Shown here in pieces: positions 27,295 to 36,885 of a stretch of 64,000 nt of DNA (positions are counted from its first letter, which is position 1; each line of letters begins with the position of its first letter). The stretch spans positions 2,790,001 to 2,854,000 of the forward strand of contig NZ_CP035758.1 in assembly GCF_004208415.1 (NCBI RefSeq). The letters are read 5' to 3'. Under the pieces are notes generated by a model. It had not been told where the DNA came from, did no database searches, and saw only the letters and a program-made list of their open reading frames with translations. Source of the stretch: Ktedonosporobacter rubrisoli (GTDB lineage Bacteria > Chloroflexota > Ktedonobacteria > Ktedonobacterales > Ktedonobacteraceae). The translations under genes and the position numbers were made by a program.

Positions 27295-27903
27295 TTAGTA
27301 GCAACCCCAATCCTTCATTTGCTCAGAATAGCCAATAATCACCTCTAGCTCAGTTGGGATGTACTCTGGTGCAATGAGATAGGCCGTCAGGCGTGCGTGT
27401 CCTTCCATGACGACCAGAGGCGCCTCAACATCCTTCGCTACCAGAATGAGTGGTGGGAACCGTGCTCCATGTCGCAACGCATTTGCCAGGGACACAAGTC
27501 CATCGCTGCTCACATCGTAGACCACTTTTCCTGCCAACGCATTACGTGCGCCATCAATCGCCATGCGGGTGCCATCGGTGAGGTCTAACCAGTACTTCCA
27601 ATCAATATAGCGAACCCGCTCTAACTCTTCTCTTGAAAGTCGGACCCGTTCCCAGCGTACATGGGCAGGGAAGTCAGTAAAATACCCCCTGTTCTGACCA
27701 TAGCCCCTATATTCTCCCAGCAACTTTCGCCTGAGTGCATTTTCTGAGGCATTGTGCAAATCTGGCTCTTGAAGAATATTTAGATCAATCTTCTCTTGCT
27801 GTATGTGTACTTCAAGCTTCTGGCGAAAACGGACTGAAGAAAGCTCAGTTTGTAAGTAGATGGCAATCATCTCATCTTCGCTGATCTCTTGAATTTTCCG
27901 CAT
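27295..27903 (-). CDS. Hypothetical protein with ParB/sulfiredoxin-like C-terminal region
   Basis: A 202-residue protein not assigned to a named family. The C-terminal third reads 'PPLILVAKDVEAPLVVMEGH' then 'ARLTAYLIAP', like the ParB/Srx nuclease-fold motif (xxxEGHxRLxA), and ends 'SEQMKDWGCY', a tail seen in many small uncharacterised proteins with that fold. The first half is charged and helical ('MRKIQEISEDEMIAIYLQTE', 'RRKLLGEYRGYGQNRGYF'). No partner gene is evident. A DNA-related role would be speculation. Confidence 0.65.
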   Translation of the reverse strand: MRKIQEISEDEMIAIYLQTELSSVRFRQKLEVHIQQEKIDLNILQEPDLHNASENALRRKLLGEYRGYGQNRGYFTDFPAHVRWERVRLSREELERVRYIDWKYWLDLTDGTRMAIDGARNALAGKVVYDVSSDGLVSLANALRHGARFPPLILVAKDVEAPLVVMEGHARLTAYLIAPEYIPTELEVIIGYSEQMKDWGCY

Positions 27904-28015
27904 CGTCGGCTTTCTCCTCCTTCAAAGACTGTTTCCATTCTATACAATGGAGAGATTTCTGCAATAGGGGGTGCGCTCTTTGCCCTTGCAAGCGATTCAC
28001 GCTTTGTCCCCAGTA

Positions 28016-29251
28016 TCATTCACATTGGTTATTCTTAACAGTATTCAGCGTGAGGCTGGTATCGGCTTGCGGTGAAGTGCTATGCAGTTCCGTACTGATG
28101 GCTCTGCGATCTCGCAACCAGGCATAGCCACTCACTGCAGCCCCGACGATAGTGATAGCTGCACTGACGAGATAGATCGAGCGCAGGCCTGGTCCGCTGC
28201 TGATGATCTGGCCCCCAAGCCAGGCTGCGAAAGCCGCCGCAAGCTGATATGCCGAGGCGTTCACGGCAATAGCCAGGGTTGGGGCCGCAGATGCAGTAGT
28301 CAGGACCCGGGTTTGCATACCGGGGATGACCGAAAAACCCAAAGCACCGAGGATAAAGACCATAGCTGCAGTAATTATCATGCTTGCACTGACTACCCAT
28401 AGAAGTGCGAGTGCTGCCGCAAGGATAAGGAGCAAGCCAATCTGTGACGGCATCAGAGCACGATCGGATAGCCAGCCGCCGACGAAATTACCAATAGTAG
28501 CGCCAACGCCATATACCAGCAACAGGATGGCAACTATGTCAGCAGTAAAGCCGCTGATATTGGTAAGCAATGGCGCGAAGTAGATGAAGACAGTGAGTAG
28601 TCCGGCATTGCCCAGTGCGGTGATCGCGATAGCAAGTTGTACGTCTGGCTTGCCGAAGACTCGCAATTCAGCTATGGCAGAAGTACCGGCTGTAGCATGC
28701 TGGCTCCTTGGCACCAACCACAACACAAGCAAGAGACCGCAGGCACAACATATCGCAATGGCCACGAAAGTAAAGCGCCAGCCAAAATTATTGCCGATGA
28801 AGGTGCCCAACGGAGCTCCTAAGATCATGGCCAGATTCATGCCAAATGCAAGCTGAGATACCGTGGATGCCTGCTTGCCAGGGGCAGCCGTGGATGCGGC
28901 GATGACGACTGCGTTGGCAAAGAATGTGGATGTTCCCAACGAGGTGGCTAAGCGAGCTACAAAAAGTACAGGATAGGTTGGCGCGAGCGCTGAAGCCAGG
29001 TTTCCCAGAACCACGACCAGAAGCAGGAGCGCGATAAGTGGCTTGCGAGCAAAGCGAGCGGTAAGAACTGTGAGCAGCGGGCCACCGATAATCATTCCTA
29101 TAGCATATGCTGATACTAATAATCCGGCGGCAGGGATCGATACTCCTAAATTAGTCGCAATATCTGGTAGGATACCAGCGATAACAAACTCGCCTGTAGT
29201 GTTGCTAAAGACGCAAAGTATGAGGGAGAGCACAATAAGCTTCTTTCCCAT
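28016..29251 (-). CDS. MFS transporter, DHA1-type drug/arabinose exporter-like
   Basis: A 411-residue protein with 12 predicted membrane helices. It begins 'LIVLSLILCVFSNTTGEFVI' and carries the MFS motif A variant 'GPLLTVLTARFARKPL' after helix 2, and 'GAPLGTFIGNNFGWRFTF' (motif C region) at helix 5. The closest resemblance is to chloramphenicol/drug exporters of the Cmx/AraJ kind. It probably exports a small lipophilic compound by proton antiport. A divergently transcribed HxlR regulator 370 bp away is the likely controller. GGGGTGA precedes the ATG. Confidence 0.9.
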   Translation of the reverse strand: MGKKLIVLSLILCVFSNTTGEFVIAGILPDIATNLGVSIPAAGLLVSAYAIGMIIGGPLLTVLTARFARKPLIALLLLVVVLGNLASALAPTYPVLFVARLATSLGTSTFFANAVVIAASTAAPGKQASTVSQLAFGMNLAMILGAPLGTFIGNNFGWRFTFVAIAICCACGLLLVLWLVPRSQHATAGTSAIAELRVFGKPDVQLAIAITALGNAGLLTVFIYFAPLLTNISGFTADIVAILLLVYGVGATIGNFVGGWLSDRALMPSQIGLLLILAAALALLWVVSASMIITAAMVFILGALGFSVIPGMQTRVLTTASAAPTLAIAVNASAYQLAAAFAAWLGGQIISSGPGLRSIYLVSAAITIVGAAVSGYAWLRDRRAISTELHSTSPQADTSLTLNTVKNNQCE

Positions 29252-29560
29252 ATATTATCACCCCTTTTCTTTATAAATGACGTTGATTCCTGAAGAGACA
29301 AGCTTCTCCGCCATCTCTACTCGTGTCAGGAACCGCTTCTCTTGATTTCCTTGCTAAACCACATGATCCCTGCTGGAGATGGAGCAGAATTAGTGCCGCC
29401 ACTATTCGACCATTAGCATAGAGTCATCATGCCAACAGGTGTAAAGTATGACCTATTCCATTTGGAGCGGCAAATTGACCTGCATCTTTCAGCTCTGGAT
29501 CAAGCGTGTCCATGCTAAACCTGTCAGTGATATAAATATAGAGAGAAATATTAACTAGCG

Positions 29561-29588
29561 CAAGAACGCACAAAATTGTGGTATAGTA
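29561..29588 (+). promoter_or_regulatory. Candidate HxlR operator (second site) in MFS/hxlR intergenic region
   Basis: CAAGAACGCACAAAA at 29561-29575 is identical to the site before the first hxlR-type gene (1402-1416) and is likewise followed by a GTAC-containing segment (ends 29588). It lies 45 bp before the hxlR-type start at 29620. The rest of the 368-bp gap is AT-rich with no gene I can support. Confidence 0.6.
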
Positions 29589-29619
29589 CCAGAAATGATA
29601 CTACTGGAAGGATTTAAAG

Positions 29620-29988
29620 ATGGGAAATCAATATTGCCAGTACCGTTGCGCTGTAGAAGCTACACTTGACATCATTGGTGGGAAGTGGAAAGGAATTATT
29701 CTCTCCGAATTAGTTGAGAGACCCAAACGCTTCAGTGAGCTCAAGCGAGAGCTTCCGGCCATTACCCAGAGAATGCTCACGCTTCAACTACGGGAGTTGG
29801 AAGCTGATGGCCTTGTGCACCGTGAGATCTATCGGGAGGTTCCGCCAAGGGTCGAATATTCGTTGACAGACTTTGGCAAGACGCTGGAACCGATCTTGAA
29901 TGCTATGCAAACATGGGGAGATCGCCATATCAAGCAGATCATCGAAAGAAAGACAGCCAGGCTGGCCGTGCATAATGACAAAGGCTAG
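29620..29988 (+). CDS. HxlR-family winged-helix transcriptional regulator
   Basis: A 122-residue protein homologous to the one at 1444. Signature segments: 'YRCAVEATLDIIGGKWKGII' (Cys plus GKWK), 'RPKRFSELKRELPAITQRML', 'QLRELEADGLVHREIYREVP' and 'RVEYSLTDFGKTLEPI'. It presumably represses itself and the divergent MFS exporter through the conserved site at 29561. The N-terminal Cys pair (YCQYRC) is a possible thiol switch, by analogy with YodB/QorR-type members. Confidence 0.93.
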   Translation: MGNQYCQYRCAVEATLDIIGGKWKGIILSELVERPKRFSELKRELPAITQRMLTLQLRELEADGLVHREIYREVPPRVEYSLTDFGKTLEPILNAMQTWGDRHIKQIIERKTARLAVHNDKG

Positions 29989-30141
29989 TGGGAGGCCGTA
30001 GCATCAGGCTCCCATATCATAAAGCGAAGCCTTTGCCCTATTTTTCCAGGCAAGCTCGCTTTCCCGTCACATCTGACAAGGATCGTTCGTCATGTTTATG
30101 ACAGCAAAACACTGAAAATGTGATTAAGGGAAGATGTCTCA

Positions 30142-31017
30142 ATGAATACGCATGAATGGCTGGTAGAACAGTTCGAAACTAACCGTTCCCATCTGCAAGC
30201 AGTAGCTTACCGCATGCTCGGCGATCTGGCCGAGGCGGAGGATGCGGTACAGGAAGCCTGGCTTCACCTTAGCCGCTCTGATATGAGTGCCGTTAAGAAC
30301 ATTGGTGGTTGGCTGACGACGGTAGTGGCGCGGATCTGCCTCGATATGCTGCGCTCGCGCAAATCGCGGCATGAGGAATCCCTTGAAGCTTTTGTGTCTG
30401 AACCCATCACAGATACTGAAGATGGAATTGATCCCGAACAAGAAGTAGTGCTAGCAGACTCAGTTGGGCTTGCCCTGCTTGTTGTCCTTGATACGCTTTC
30501 GCCTGCCGAGCGCCTGGCCTTCGTGCTGCACGATATATTTGCCATGTCTTTCGAGGAAATTGCGCCCATCGTAGAACGTACTCCAGCGGCAGCCAGACAA
30601 CTGGCCAGCCGGGCTCGCCGCCGTGTGCGCGGAGGAGCGAGAGCCACTGAGAGCGATCTTGCCTCAAAGCGGGAAGTAGTCAATGCTTTTCTTGCTGCCT
30701 CGCGCACCGGGAACTTCGAAGCGCTACTCACAACGCTTGATCCGAATGTTGTGTTCCGATACGACAAGGTTGCAGGGGACACAGACGCTCCCAAGGAGGC
30801 GCGTGGGGCAGAAGTTGTGGCCAGGCTGTTCAGGGGACGAGCCGCAGCCGCGCGTGCAGCTCTGGTAAATGGCGTCGTGGGAATCATCGTGGCGCCGCGG
30901 GGCCGGCTCCTAATCGTTATCAATGTCGCGATAAGCAACGGCAAGATTACCGAGATCAACGCGATTTCCGATCCGCAACGGCTTCGCGGGCTCAATCTAG
31001 CCATAATCGACGGCTGA
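30142..31017 (+). CDS. ECF sigma factor with SnoaL-like C-terminal domain (SigJ/ECF41-56 type)
   Basis: A 291-residue protein. The sigma-2 region is 'VAYRMLGDLAEAEDAVQEAWLHL' (residues ~20-45) with 'IGGWLTTVVARICLDMLRSR', and sigma-4 is 'LDTLSPAERLAFVLHDIFAM' and 'SFEEIAPIVERTPAAARQL'. The C-terminal ~115 residues form an NTF2/SnoaL-like domain ('VVNAFLAASRTGNFEALLTTL' etc.), which in ECF41-like factors replaces an anti-sigma factor and controls activity in cis. The DGGGK motif of classical ECF41 is not present here, so it may belong to a related group. No usual neighbour (carboxymuconolactone decarboxylase-like) is adjacent, so it looks like an orphan. Confidence 0.9.
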   Translation: MNTHEWLVEQFETNRSHLQAVAYRMLGDLAEAEDAVQEAWLHLSRSDMSAVKNIGGWLTTVVARICLDMLRSRKSRHEESLEAFVSEPITDTEDGIDPEQEVVLADSVGLALLVVLDTLSPAERLAFVLHDIFAMSFEEIAPIVERTPAAARQLASRARRRVRGGARATESDLASKREVVNAFLAASRTGNFEALLTTLDPNVVFRYDKVAGDTDAPKEARGAEVVARLFRGRAAAARAALVNGVVGIIVAPRGRLLIVINVAISNGKITEINAISDPQRLRGLNLAIIDG

Positions 31018-31194
31018 TAGATCAACGCATTTCCTTCCGCCTGATTACCTAATTTCTGTATTTATCAGATTCGATAATGGTCTATAATATAAAGAGAAAA
31101 GGAGCTTATGCAGAGTATTGAGGAAATTGCTTGAAAATAAAAGCAAGGATTAAAGTCTATACTTCCCTCTAGAGGTTTGTAAGGAGCGATGTGA

Positions 31195-32631
31195 ATGGCG
31201 CTATTGGGTATTGACCTTGGCACAAGTTCAGTCAAAGTGGTGGTCCAGGACATACAGGGGCATACGCTGAGCGTGAGTAAAGCTGACTACGCTGTCACAG
31301 CGCCTCAGCCCGGTTGGTCTGAGAGTAATCCCGCCGAGTGGTGGTCGGCTACGATAGCGGCTGTACAGGCAGCGCTGGCCCGGCTTTCCCATATCGAGAT
31401 TACAGCTATCGGGCTCTCCGGGCAGATGCATGGTGTGGTTTTGGCAGACGAAGGGGGACAGCCAGTACGCGTTGCCATGCTCTGGTCTGATACACGTGCG
31501 CAAGCAGAGCTTGAACAATATCATAGCTTGCCCACATTCCTTAAAGAACGCCTGGCGAATCCTTTGGTGCCAGGTATGGCCGGTCCAATGTTATGTTGGT
31601 TAGCGAAGCACGAAGCATCCTCTTATCAGAAGGCTCGCTGGGCCTTGCAACCCAAGGACTGGCTGCGCTTTTGTCTGACCGATGAAGTCGCCACAGATCC
31701 CAGCGATGCCTCTGCCACTCTGCTCTATGATCTACGGGCAGATAGCTGGGCAGATGATATTATTGCCGCGCTTGGCTTAAACCGTTCTTTATTTCCCGCG
31801 ATCGTACCCTCGGGCGCCGTAGCAGGTAGGCTCTCGGCTCGCGCGGCTAAAGCACTGGGCCTGCCAGCCGAGCTTCCTGTAGCGACAGGTGCGGCCGATA
31901 CTGCGGCGGCGGCGCTTGGCACCGGTCTACTCACTCCGGGACCTATTCAACTCACTCTGGGGACTGGGGCGCAGTTAATGCAGCTTTCTGCAGAGCCCAG
32001 CGCCGATCCGCGCGGACGTACTCACCTCTATCGGGCCGCTGACGGAACCCACTGGTATGCCATGGCAGCTGTGCAAAATGCCGGACTTGTCCTCAACTGG
32101 GTGCGTCAGATGTTTAATGCAAGCTGGGATGAGCTGTATGCTAGCGCGGCCTCTGTACCACCTGGTGCCGAGGGCCTGCTATTTTTACCCTACCTGACGA
32201 AAGAACGTCCTCATCATACCCATTCTGCTAGTAGCGGGGCCTTCCTTGGTATGCGTATTGATCATCGGCGCGAGCATCTGCTGCATGCTGTATTGGAAGG
32301 CATCGCCTTTGGTATTCGCGGGGCCTTTGAGGCCTTGCCAGCTGCAACTAAAACAAGCACCTTGCGCCTGGCTGGTGGAGGTAGCGAGCATCCTGCCTGG
32401 CGTCAGATGCTTGCCAATATTTTGAATCGGGAACTGCTCTCTGTCGATACTCCTGCAGCTTCAGTGCGTGGGGCTGCTTTGCTTGCTGGTATTGCAGGTG
32501 GTATCTGGGCCAATGCTCAGGAAACGGCTTCCCTGGCTCCGCGCACATCCCTGATGGCCTCTCCAGCGCAGGAACAGGTAGCCGTGTATAACTGTATATA
32601 TGCAAGATATCTTGAAAACATCAACAACTAG
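31195..32631 (+). CDS. xylB: Xylulokinase
   Basis: A 478-residue FGGY-family sugar kinase converting D-xylulose to xylulose 5-phosphate. The phosphate-1 motif is 'LLGIDLGTSSVKVVV'. 'IGLSGQMHGVVL' and 'PKDWLRFCLTDEVATDPSDA' match xylulokinase (catalytic Asp in TDPSDA), and 'LTLGTGAQLMQLS' and 'RLAGGGSEHPAWRQMLANIL' complete the ATP site. Length is as usual. AAGGAG precedes the ATG. No xylose isomerase or pentose transporter is adjacent, so substrate supply must come from elsewhere, and a different ketose or polyol substrate is possible. Confidence 0.9.
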   Translation: MALLGIDLGTSSVKVVVQDIQGHTLSVSKADYAVTAPQPGWSESNPAEWWSATIAAVQAALARLSHIEITAIGLSGQMHGVVLADEGGQPVRVAMLWSDTRAQAELEQYHSLPTFLKERLANPLVPGMAGPMLCWLAKHEASSYQKARWALQPKDWLRFCLTDEVATDPSDASATLLYDLRADSWADDIIAALGLNRSLFPAIVPSGAVAGRLSARAAKALGLPAELPVATGAADTAAAALGTGLLTPGPIQLTLGTGAQLMQLSAEPSADPRGRTHLYRAADGTHWYAMAAVQNAGLVLNWVRQMFNASWDELYASAASVPPGAEGLLFLPYLTKERPHHTHSASSGAFLGMRIDHRREHLLHAVLEGIAFGIRGAFEALPAATKTSTLRLAGGGSEHPAWRQMLANILNRELLSVDTPAASVRGAALLAGIAGGIWANAQETASLAPRTSLMASPAQEQVAVYNCIYARYLENINN

Positions 32632-32889
32632 CCGTCCCGGCTTTCAAGCCTTCCTTAGCTTGTGTCTCTCCTCTCGCCAGCATCTTACGCAAGAAGATCG
32701 CATGGGCTTCTACTTCTTGCATCCTCTCTTCGAGGCTCTGGATCATCCATTCACGCTTATGTTCGCGGGCCTGAGTCAACAATCGCTTCAACAAGGGAGC
32801 TCGACAGGCCGGCCAATGTCTGCTAATATAGCAATAGGGAAAAGGGCAGGCAATACAGGAAGGAAAATGTCTGCTAACGAGGAGAGAAC

Positions 32890-35800
32890 GTGAAACGAGC
32901 TTCCATCCCGCAAGTTTCTGCCGCTGGGACACAGACTTTGAGGGCTTTTGAAGAGTGGATGAGGGCGCAAGAAGATCTCTCTCCAGCTTCTGTTCGTAAC
33001 TATGTTAGCGACGTGCGCCACTTCATTGCCTGGTACGAGCAGGAGGCTTCTGGTGCGGCTGAAGATGATAGGTGCGTGCTGTTCTCTCCGCAGATTATTA
33101 CGACCTCTCTATTGAGACGTTATCGTGCCTTCCTGCAACAGAGTATGCAAAGACCTGCTTCTATTAATCGAGCCCTGAGCAGTATCAAGCGCTACATTCA
33201 ATGGGCGTGCCCTCAGCATCCTCTCAATAGCGAAACCTCAATGCCTGTTCTACGCATGGAAGAAGAAATAATGCACCAGCGCCATCTCAGCGGGCAGGAG
33301 GAACAGGCGTTGCTTGCAGCGGTAACTACTTATGGAACCCCGCGCGATCGAACCATTATTCTACTCCTGCTCTATACCGGGCTGCGTGCCAATGAACTCT
33401 GTCGCTTGAAGCCAGAACAGATCGTCCTTGGAGCAGAGAAAGGTCAGCTTTACGTTGTAGACCGGGGCCACAAAACACGCAATGTGCCATTAAACGCCAT
33501 AGTTTGTCAGGCACTGGCTAATTACCTTCCTACGTTGCCAATCCGCTCGACCTGGGTCTTCCTCTCAGAGAAAACTCATGAAGCCTTATCAGTCAGAGCG
33601 CTAGGATATATTGTCAAAAAATATGCTGACCTGGCAGGTATTGCCGACCTGAGTCCACGTGATTTGCGCCATTGCTTTGGCTATCGCCTGGCAGAAACGA
33701 TGTCTTTACCCGAGCTTGCTCGGCTTATGGGCCATGATTCTCTGGAGACCACAAGGCGCTACTTTGCACCCTCAGTACAGCGTGCAAGTCGGGTTCCTGC
33801 GCCTCACCCTCCTGCTGCGCTGCTACCCGCACCTTTGCTCATACCCAAGCTGCGCCTGCCACGTTTAGCTGCCTCGCTGCTTGCACGTCCAAACTTGCTG
33901 GCGCGTATGGAGCAAGGCCGTCAGGGCAAGCTCACCCTTCTGCTTGCTCCCGCTGGTTTTGGCAAAACCACTCTTGTACGTCAATGGATCGATACGCAGA
34001 GCTCACAAACGCAGACGGCCTGGCTCTCGCTTGATCCAGAGGACGATGATCCCATGCGCTTCTGGCACTATGTGCTGACCGCCTGCACGTTCTTTGAGGA
34101 CAAGCCTGGCAGTTCCGCTCTGACCGAGCTTGCGCTTGAGCAATCATTCTTTACACTGCCTTTTCTCAAGACACTTCTCACTAGCTTCTTAAATGAGCTA
34201 GCCCAGCAGACTTTGCCTTGCCTGCTCATTCTTGAAGATTACCATGTCATCACGTCCTCGCAGATCCACGAGTCGTTGACGTTTGTGCTCGATCACTTGC
34301 CACCCTCGCTACATCTGGTCATGCTTAGCCGGGCCGAGCCTTTGCTCCCCCTGGCGCGCTGGCGAGCTCGTGGCGAACTGCTAGAGCTTGGAGCTAGCGA
34401 TCTGCGCTTTTCCCCTGCTGAAATCGCTGCCTTTCTGCAGCAGGCTCTTCCAGCACCACTGCCAGTGGAAACCCTCGGCTCTCTCGAAACTCATCTGGAA
34501 GGTTGGCCCGCTGGCCTGCGCCTTCTCACCCTGGCCTTGCAGGGCAAAAGCCAGCCGGAGGAAATCGCGCAAGTGCTGGCAGCCTTCACAGGCAGTCATC
34601 GTTATGTGCTTGATTACTTTGTGCTCGATGTGCTCAGCACGCAGCCGGAAGGGCGCCGGCGCTTTTTGTTGCAAACCAGCCTGCTCGGTCGCATGACGCC
34701 ATCGCTCTGCAATGCGGTTAGTGGGCGTGAAGACAGCGCGCAGTTGCTGAGAGAAGTGGAGCGTGCCGGTCTCTTCTTACAGGCTCTTGGTGGCGAGCCG
34801 CCGTGGTATCGCTACCATGCCCTCTTTGCTGAAGCGTTGCAGGAAGAGGCGCGCCAGCGTTTAGGCGAGGAGGAAATGAAGCTATGTCTGGAGCGTGCCA
34901 GCGGCTGGTACGAGCAACAAGGTATGCTGGCTGAGGGGATTGAGGCGGCCCTTGCGGCGAGAATATGGGTGCAAGCGGCAAGCTTGATGGAGCGGTTGCT
35001 GAACGTGCAGAATCGTAGTGCTATGCATGAATATGCCACTTTGCTGCGCTGGCTAGAACTTTTGCCTGCTCAGCTCTTGGAGGCGCATCCGGCGCTTTGC
35101 CTCAAATATGCTACGGCGCTCTTATTCACCTTAGATCGCAGCTCTCCGGCCACGCTGGCTCTGGTTGAGGGGCCGCTACACATGGCTGAGCGCTTTTACG
35201 AACGGAGCGCAGAATGGGAAAAGTTAAGCGAAGTGCTCTCCTGCCATGCCGAAGTGGTGCGCTGGCAAGATGATCTACCACAGGCGATTCGCCTGGCCCA
35301 ACGAGCCCTCCAGCTCCCGCCAGCTCCTCAGACGCGCTGGCGAGGTGCCAGCGTTTTGATAGTTGGTATGGGAGAGCTCTATGCAGGGAGGCCGGAGGCG
35401 GCGCGCCGCTTGATGCTGGAAGGACAGGAGCTCTTTGGGATTCCGGTTGCGGAGTACAGCATGCGTGGAACAGCGATGCTTGCCGAAATCAGTTTACTGC
35501 AAGGGGAACTGTCGCAAGCCGAGCAGGCCTATCGCCACCTGCTGGCCACTGCCGGGAATCCTGCCGAGCTAGCCGTAGCCTGGCGTGGTATGGCGCAGCT
35601 TGCTTATGAAAAAAACGATATTTCGGCTGCCGAAGGGCACATCAGGCAGATGCTGAAACTGGGTAGCGATCAGCTTGATACGTTGGGAAAACACTTAGTT
35701 GAGGCTATTCTTATCTGCCCCGCTGAGTTATTGCAAGTTCGTTTGCTAGAGGCAAGTGGACAGCTAGAACAGGCGCAACAAAATTTGCAAAAGCTGCTGG

Positions 35801-36543
35801 CGCTTAGCCAGGAATGGCAGTCGAGCACTTTCTATCGCGAGGCACTTATCCAGGAGGCCGAGTTGAATCTGGTCATGGGCAATCTGGCCGCACTAGAGCC
35901 CTGGCAGGCTACCTGTCGCCAGCTTGGTGAAGATTTTCGGCTTATCCAGCGGGAGCGCGAAGCCTTGCTCCACGCCCGCTTTCTTATCGTGCGCGGAGAG
36001 ATCCCGGCGGCTTTAGAGCTTCTTGAGCGCTGGCAGGGAGACGCGCACGCTCAGCGGCGTATTCGCAGCGAGCTAGAGATCCAGCTACTACTGGCTCAGG
36101 CTCATGCCGCCAATCGCCGCCCGGCCGAGGCCCGAGACGCACTATTTGCGGCGTTAAAGCTGGGGCAGGCCCAGGGCTTCCAACGCATCTTTTTGGAGAA
36201 AGGGGAGGCTCTGGCCGCGCTCCTGCGCAGCCATTTTCAGGAGCTGCGGGAGGAGCCGCTGATTTGCTATGCGCGCGGCTTGCTAGCGGCTTTTGCTGGT
36301 GTGGGAACAGCCCTGCCCGCCCCTTCTCAGGCTACGGCGACACTCATGCTAGAGCCGCTAACCCCTCAAGAGAGGCGCGTGCTTAGCCTGCTGGCAGCGG
36401 GACGCTCCAATCCCCAGATTGCTGAGGAGCTGGTGGTCTCGATCAATACTGTCAAGACGCAGGTGCAGAGTGTCTATCGCAAACTCAATGTCAGGAGCCG
36501 CTGGGAGGCTCGCGAGGCCGCTCTCAGCCGCGATATCCTCTAA
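32890..36543 (+). CDS. Tyrosine recombinase fused to MalT-like STAND/LuxR regulator (1,217 aa)
   Basis: One uninterrupted frame starting GTG after GAGGAG. Residues ~14-105 are the SAM-like core-binding domain and ~130-298 the catalytic domain of XerC/D-type recombinases: R166 (YTGLRANEL), K195 (GHKTR), R260 (SPRDLRH), H282 (MGHDSLETT), Y291 nucleophile (TTRRYF). The first His of HxxR is Arg (R257). A Pro-rich linker (~301-330) leads into a STAND NTPase (APAGFGKTT, K359; LLILEDYHVI), long TPR-like helical repeats, and a terminal LuxR HTH ('LTPQERRVLSLLAAGRSNPQ', 'ELVVSINTVKTQVQSVYRKL'). The recombinase part would bind or recombine DNA, and the rest sense a ligand and activate transcription. 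Whether it still cuts DNA is unknown. Confidence 0.93.
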   Translation: MKRASIPQVSAAGTQTLRAFEEWMRAQEDLSPASVRNYVSDVRHFIAWYEQEASGAAEDDRCVLFSPQIITTSLLRRYRAFLQQSMQRPASINRALSSIKRYIQWACPQHPLNSETSMPVLRMEEEIMHQRHLSGQEEQALLAAVTTYGTPRDRTIILLLLYTGLRANELCRLKPEQIVLGAEKGQLYVVDRGHKTRNVPLNAIVCQALANYLPTLPIRSTWVFLSEKTHEALSVRALGYIVKKYADLAGIADLSPRDLRHCFGYRLAETMSLPELARLMGHDSLETTRRYFAPSVQRASRVPAPHPPAALLPAPLLIPKLRLPRLAASLLARPNLLARMEQGRQGKLTLLLAPAGFGKTTLVRQWIDTQSSQTQTAWLSLDPEDDDPMRFWHYVLTACTFFEDKPGSSALTELALEQSFFTLPFLKTLLTSFLNELAQQTLPCLLILEDYHVITSSQIHESLTFVLDHLPPSLHLVMLSRAEPLLPLARWRARGELLELGASDLRFSPAEIAAFLQQALPAPLPVETLGSLETHLEGWPAGLRLLTLALQGKSQPEEIAQVLAAFTGSHRYVLDYFVLDVLSTQPEGRRRFLLQTSLLGRMTPSLCNAVSGREDSAQLLREVERAGLFLQALGGEPPWYRYHALFAEALQEEARQRLGEEEMKLCLERASGWYEQQGMLAEGIEAALAARIWVQAASLMERLLNVQNRSAMHEYATLLRWLELLPAQLLEAHPALCLKYATALLFTLDRSSPATLALVEGPLHMAERFYERSAEWEKLSEVLSCHAEVVRWQDDLPQAIRLAQRALQLPPAPQTRWRGASVLIVGMGELYAGRPEAARRLMLEGQELFGIPVAEYSMRGTAMLAEISLLQGELSQAEQAYRHLLATAGNPAELAVAWRGMAQLAYEKNDISAAEGHIRQMLKLGSDQLDTLGKHLVEAILICPAELLQVRLLEASGQLEQAQQNLQKLLALSQEWQSSTFYREALIQEAELNLVMGNLAALEPWQATCRQLGEDFRLIQREREALLHARFLIVRGEIPAALELLERWQGDAHAQRRIRSELEIQLLLAQAHAANRRPAEARDALFAALKLGQAQGFQRIFLEKGEALAALLRSHFQELREEPLICYARGLLAAFAGVGTALPAPSQATATLMLEPLTPQERRVLSLLAAGRSNPQIAEELVVSINTVKTQVQSVYRKLNVRSRWEAREAALSRDIL

Positions 36544-36885
36544 CGCTTTCCTCCTTCCCCTCCTCCGCAGGGCGGCATTTTCTTTGCGCGTAAAGATCAC
36601 CCTTTCTATCACCTTAAGGAATGATGAGTCTTTCCCTCATGACGCTCTATACTGCCTACAAAGCCTGGAGTGTAAGAGAGGGCACGACCCCACGCGGGTT
36701 CTCTTGCCTCGTTTTGGCTTTAGGTTTCTGGTGCAGAAGCGCGAAAAGATGGAAAGCGCAAGGCTTCGCTGTATTGTAGCGCTGAAGACAGATACGTGGG
36801 ATGCGTAGGTAGAGGCAGGTAGCGCCTGTATGTTGTGCAAGGAGAAGAGAAGCTCACCAATAGATGGAGCTTGAAAGGGAAAAAT
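36544..36885. other. Intergenic gap, nothing recognised
   Basis: 342 bp between the fusion regulator and the P450. I see the P450 ribosome site (AAAGGG before 36886) but no gene, RNA or clear operator. Confidence 0.5.

Noticed and set aside
30264..31025. 253-residue open frame antisense to the ECF sigma gene
   Set aside because: Ser/Arg/Thr-rich with no fold or ribosome site; it is the shadow of the sigma gene's codon usage.
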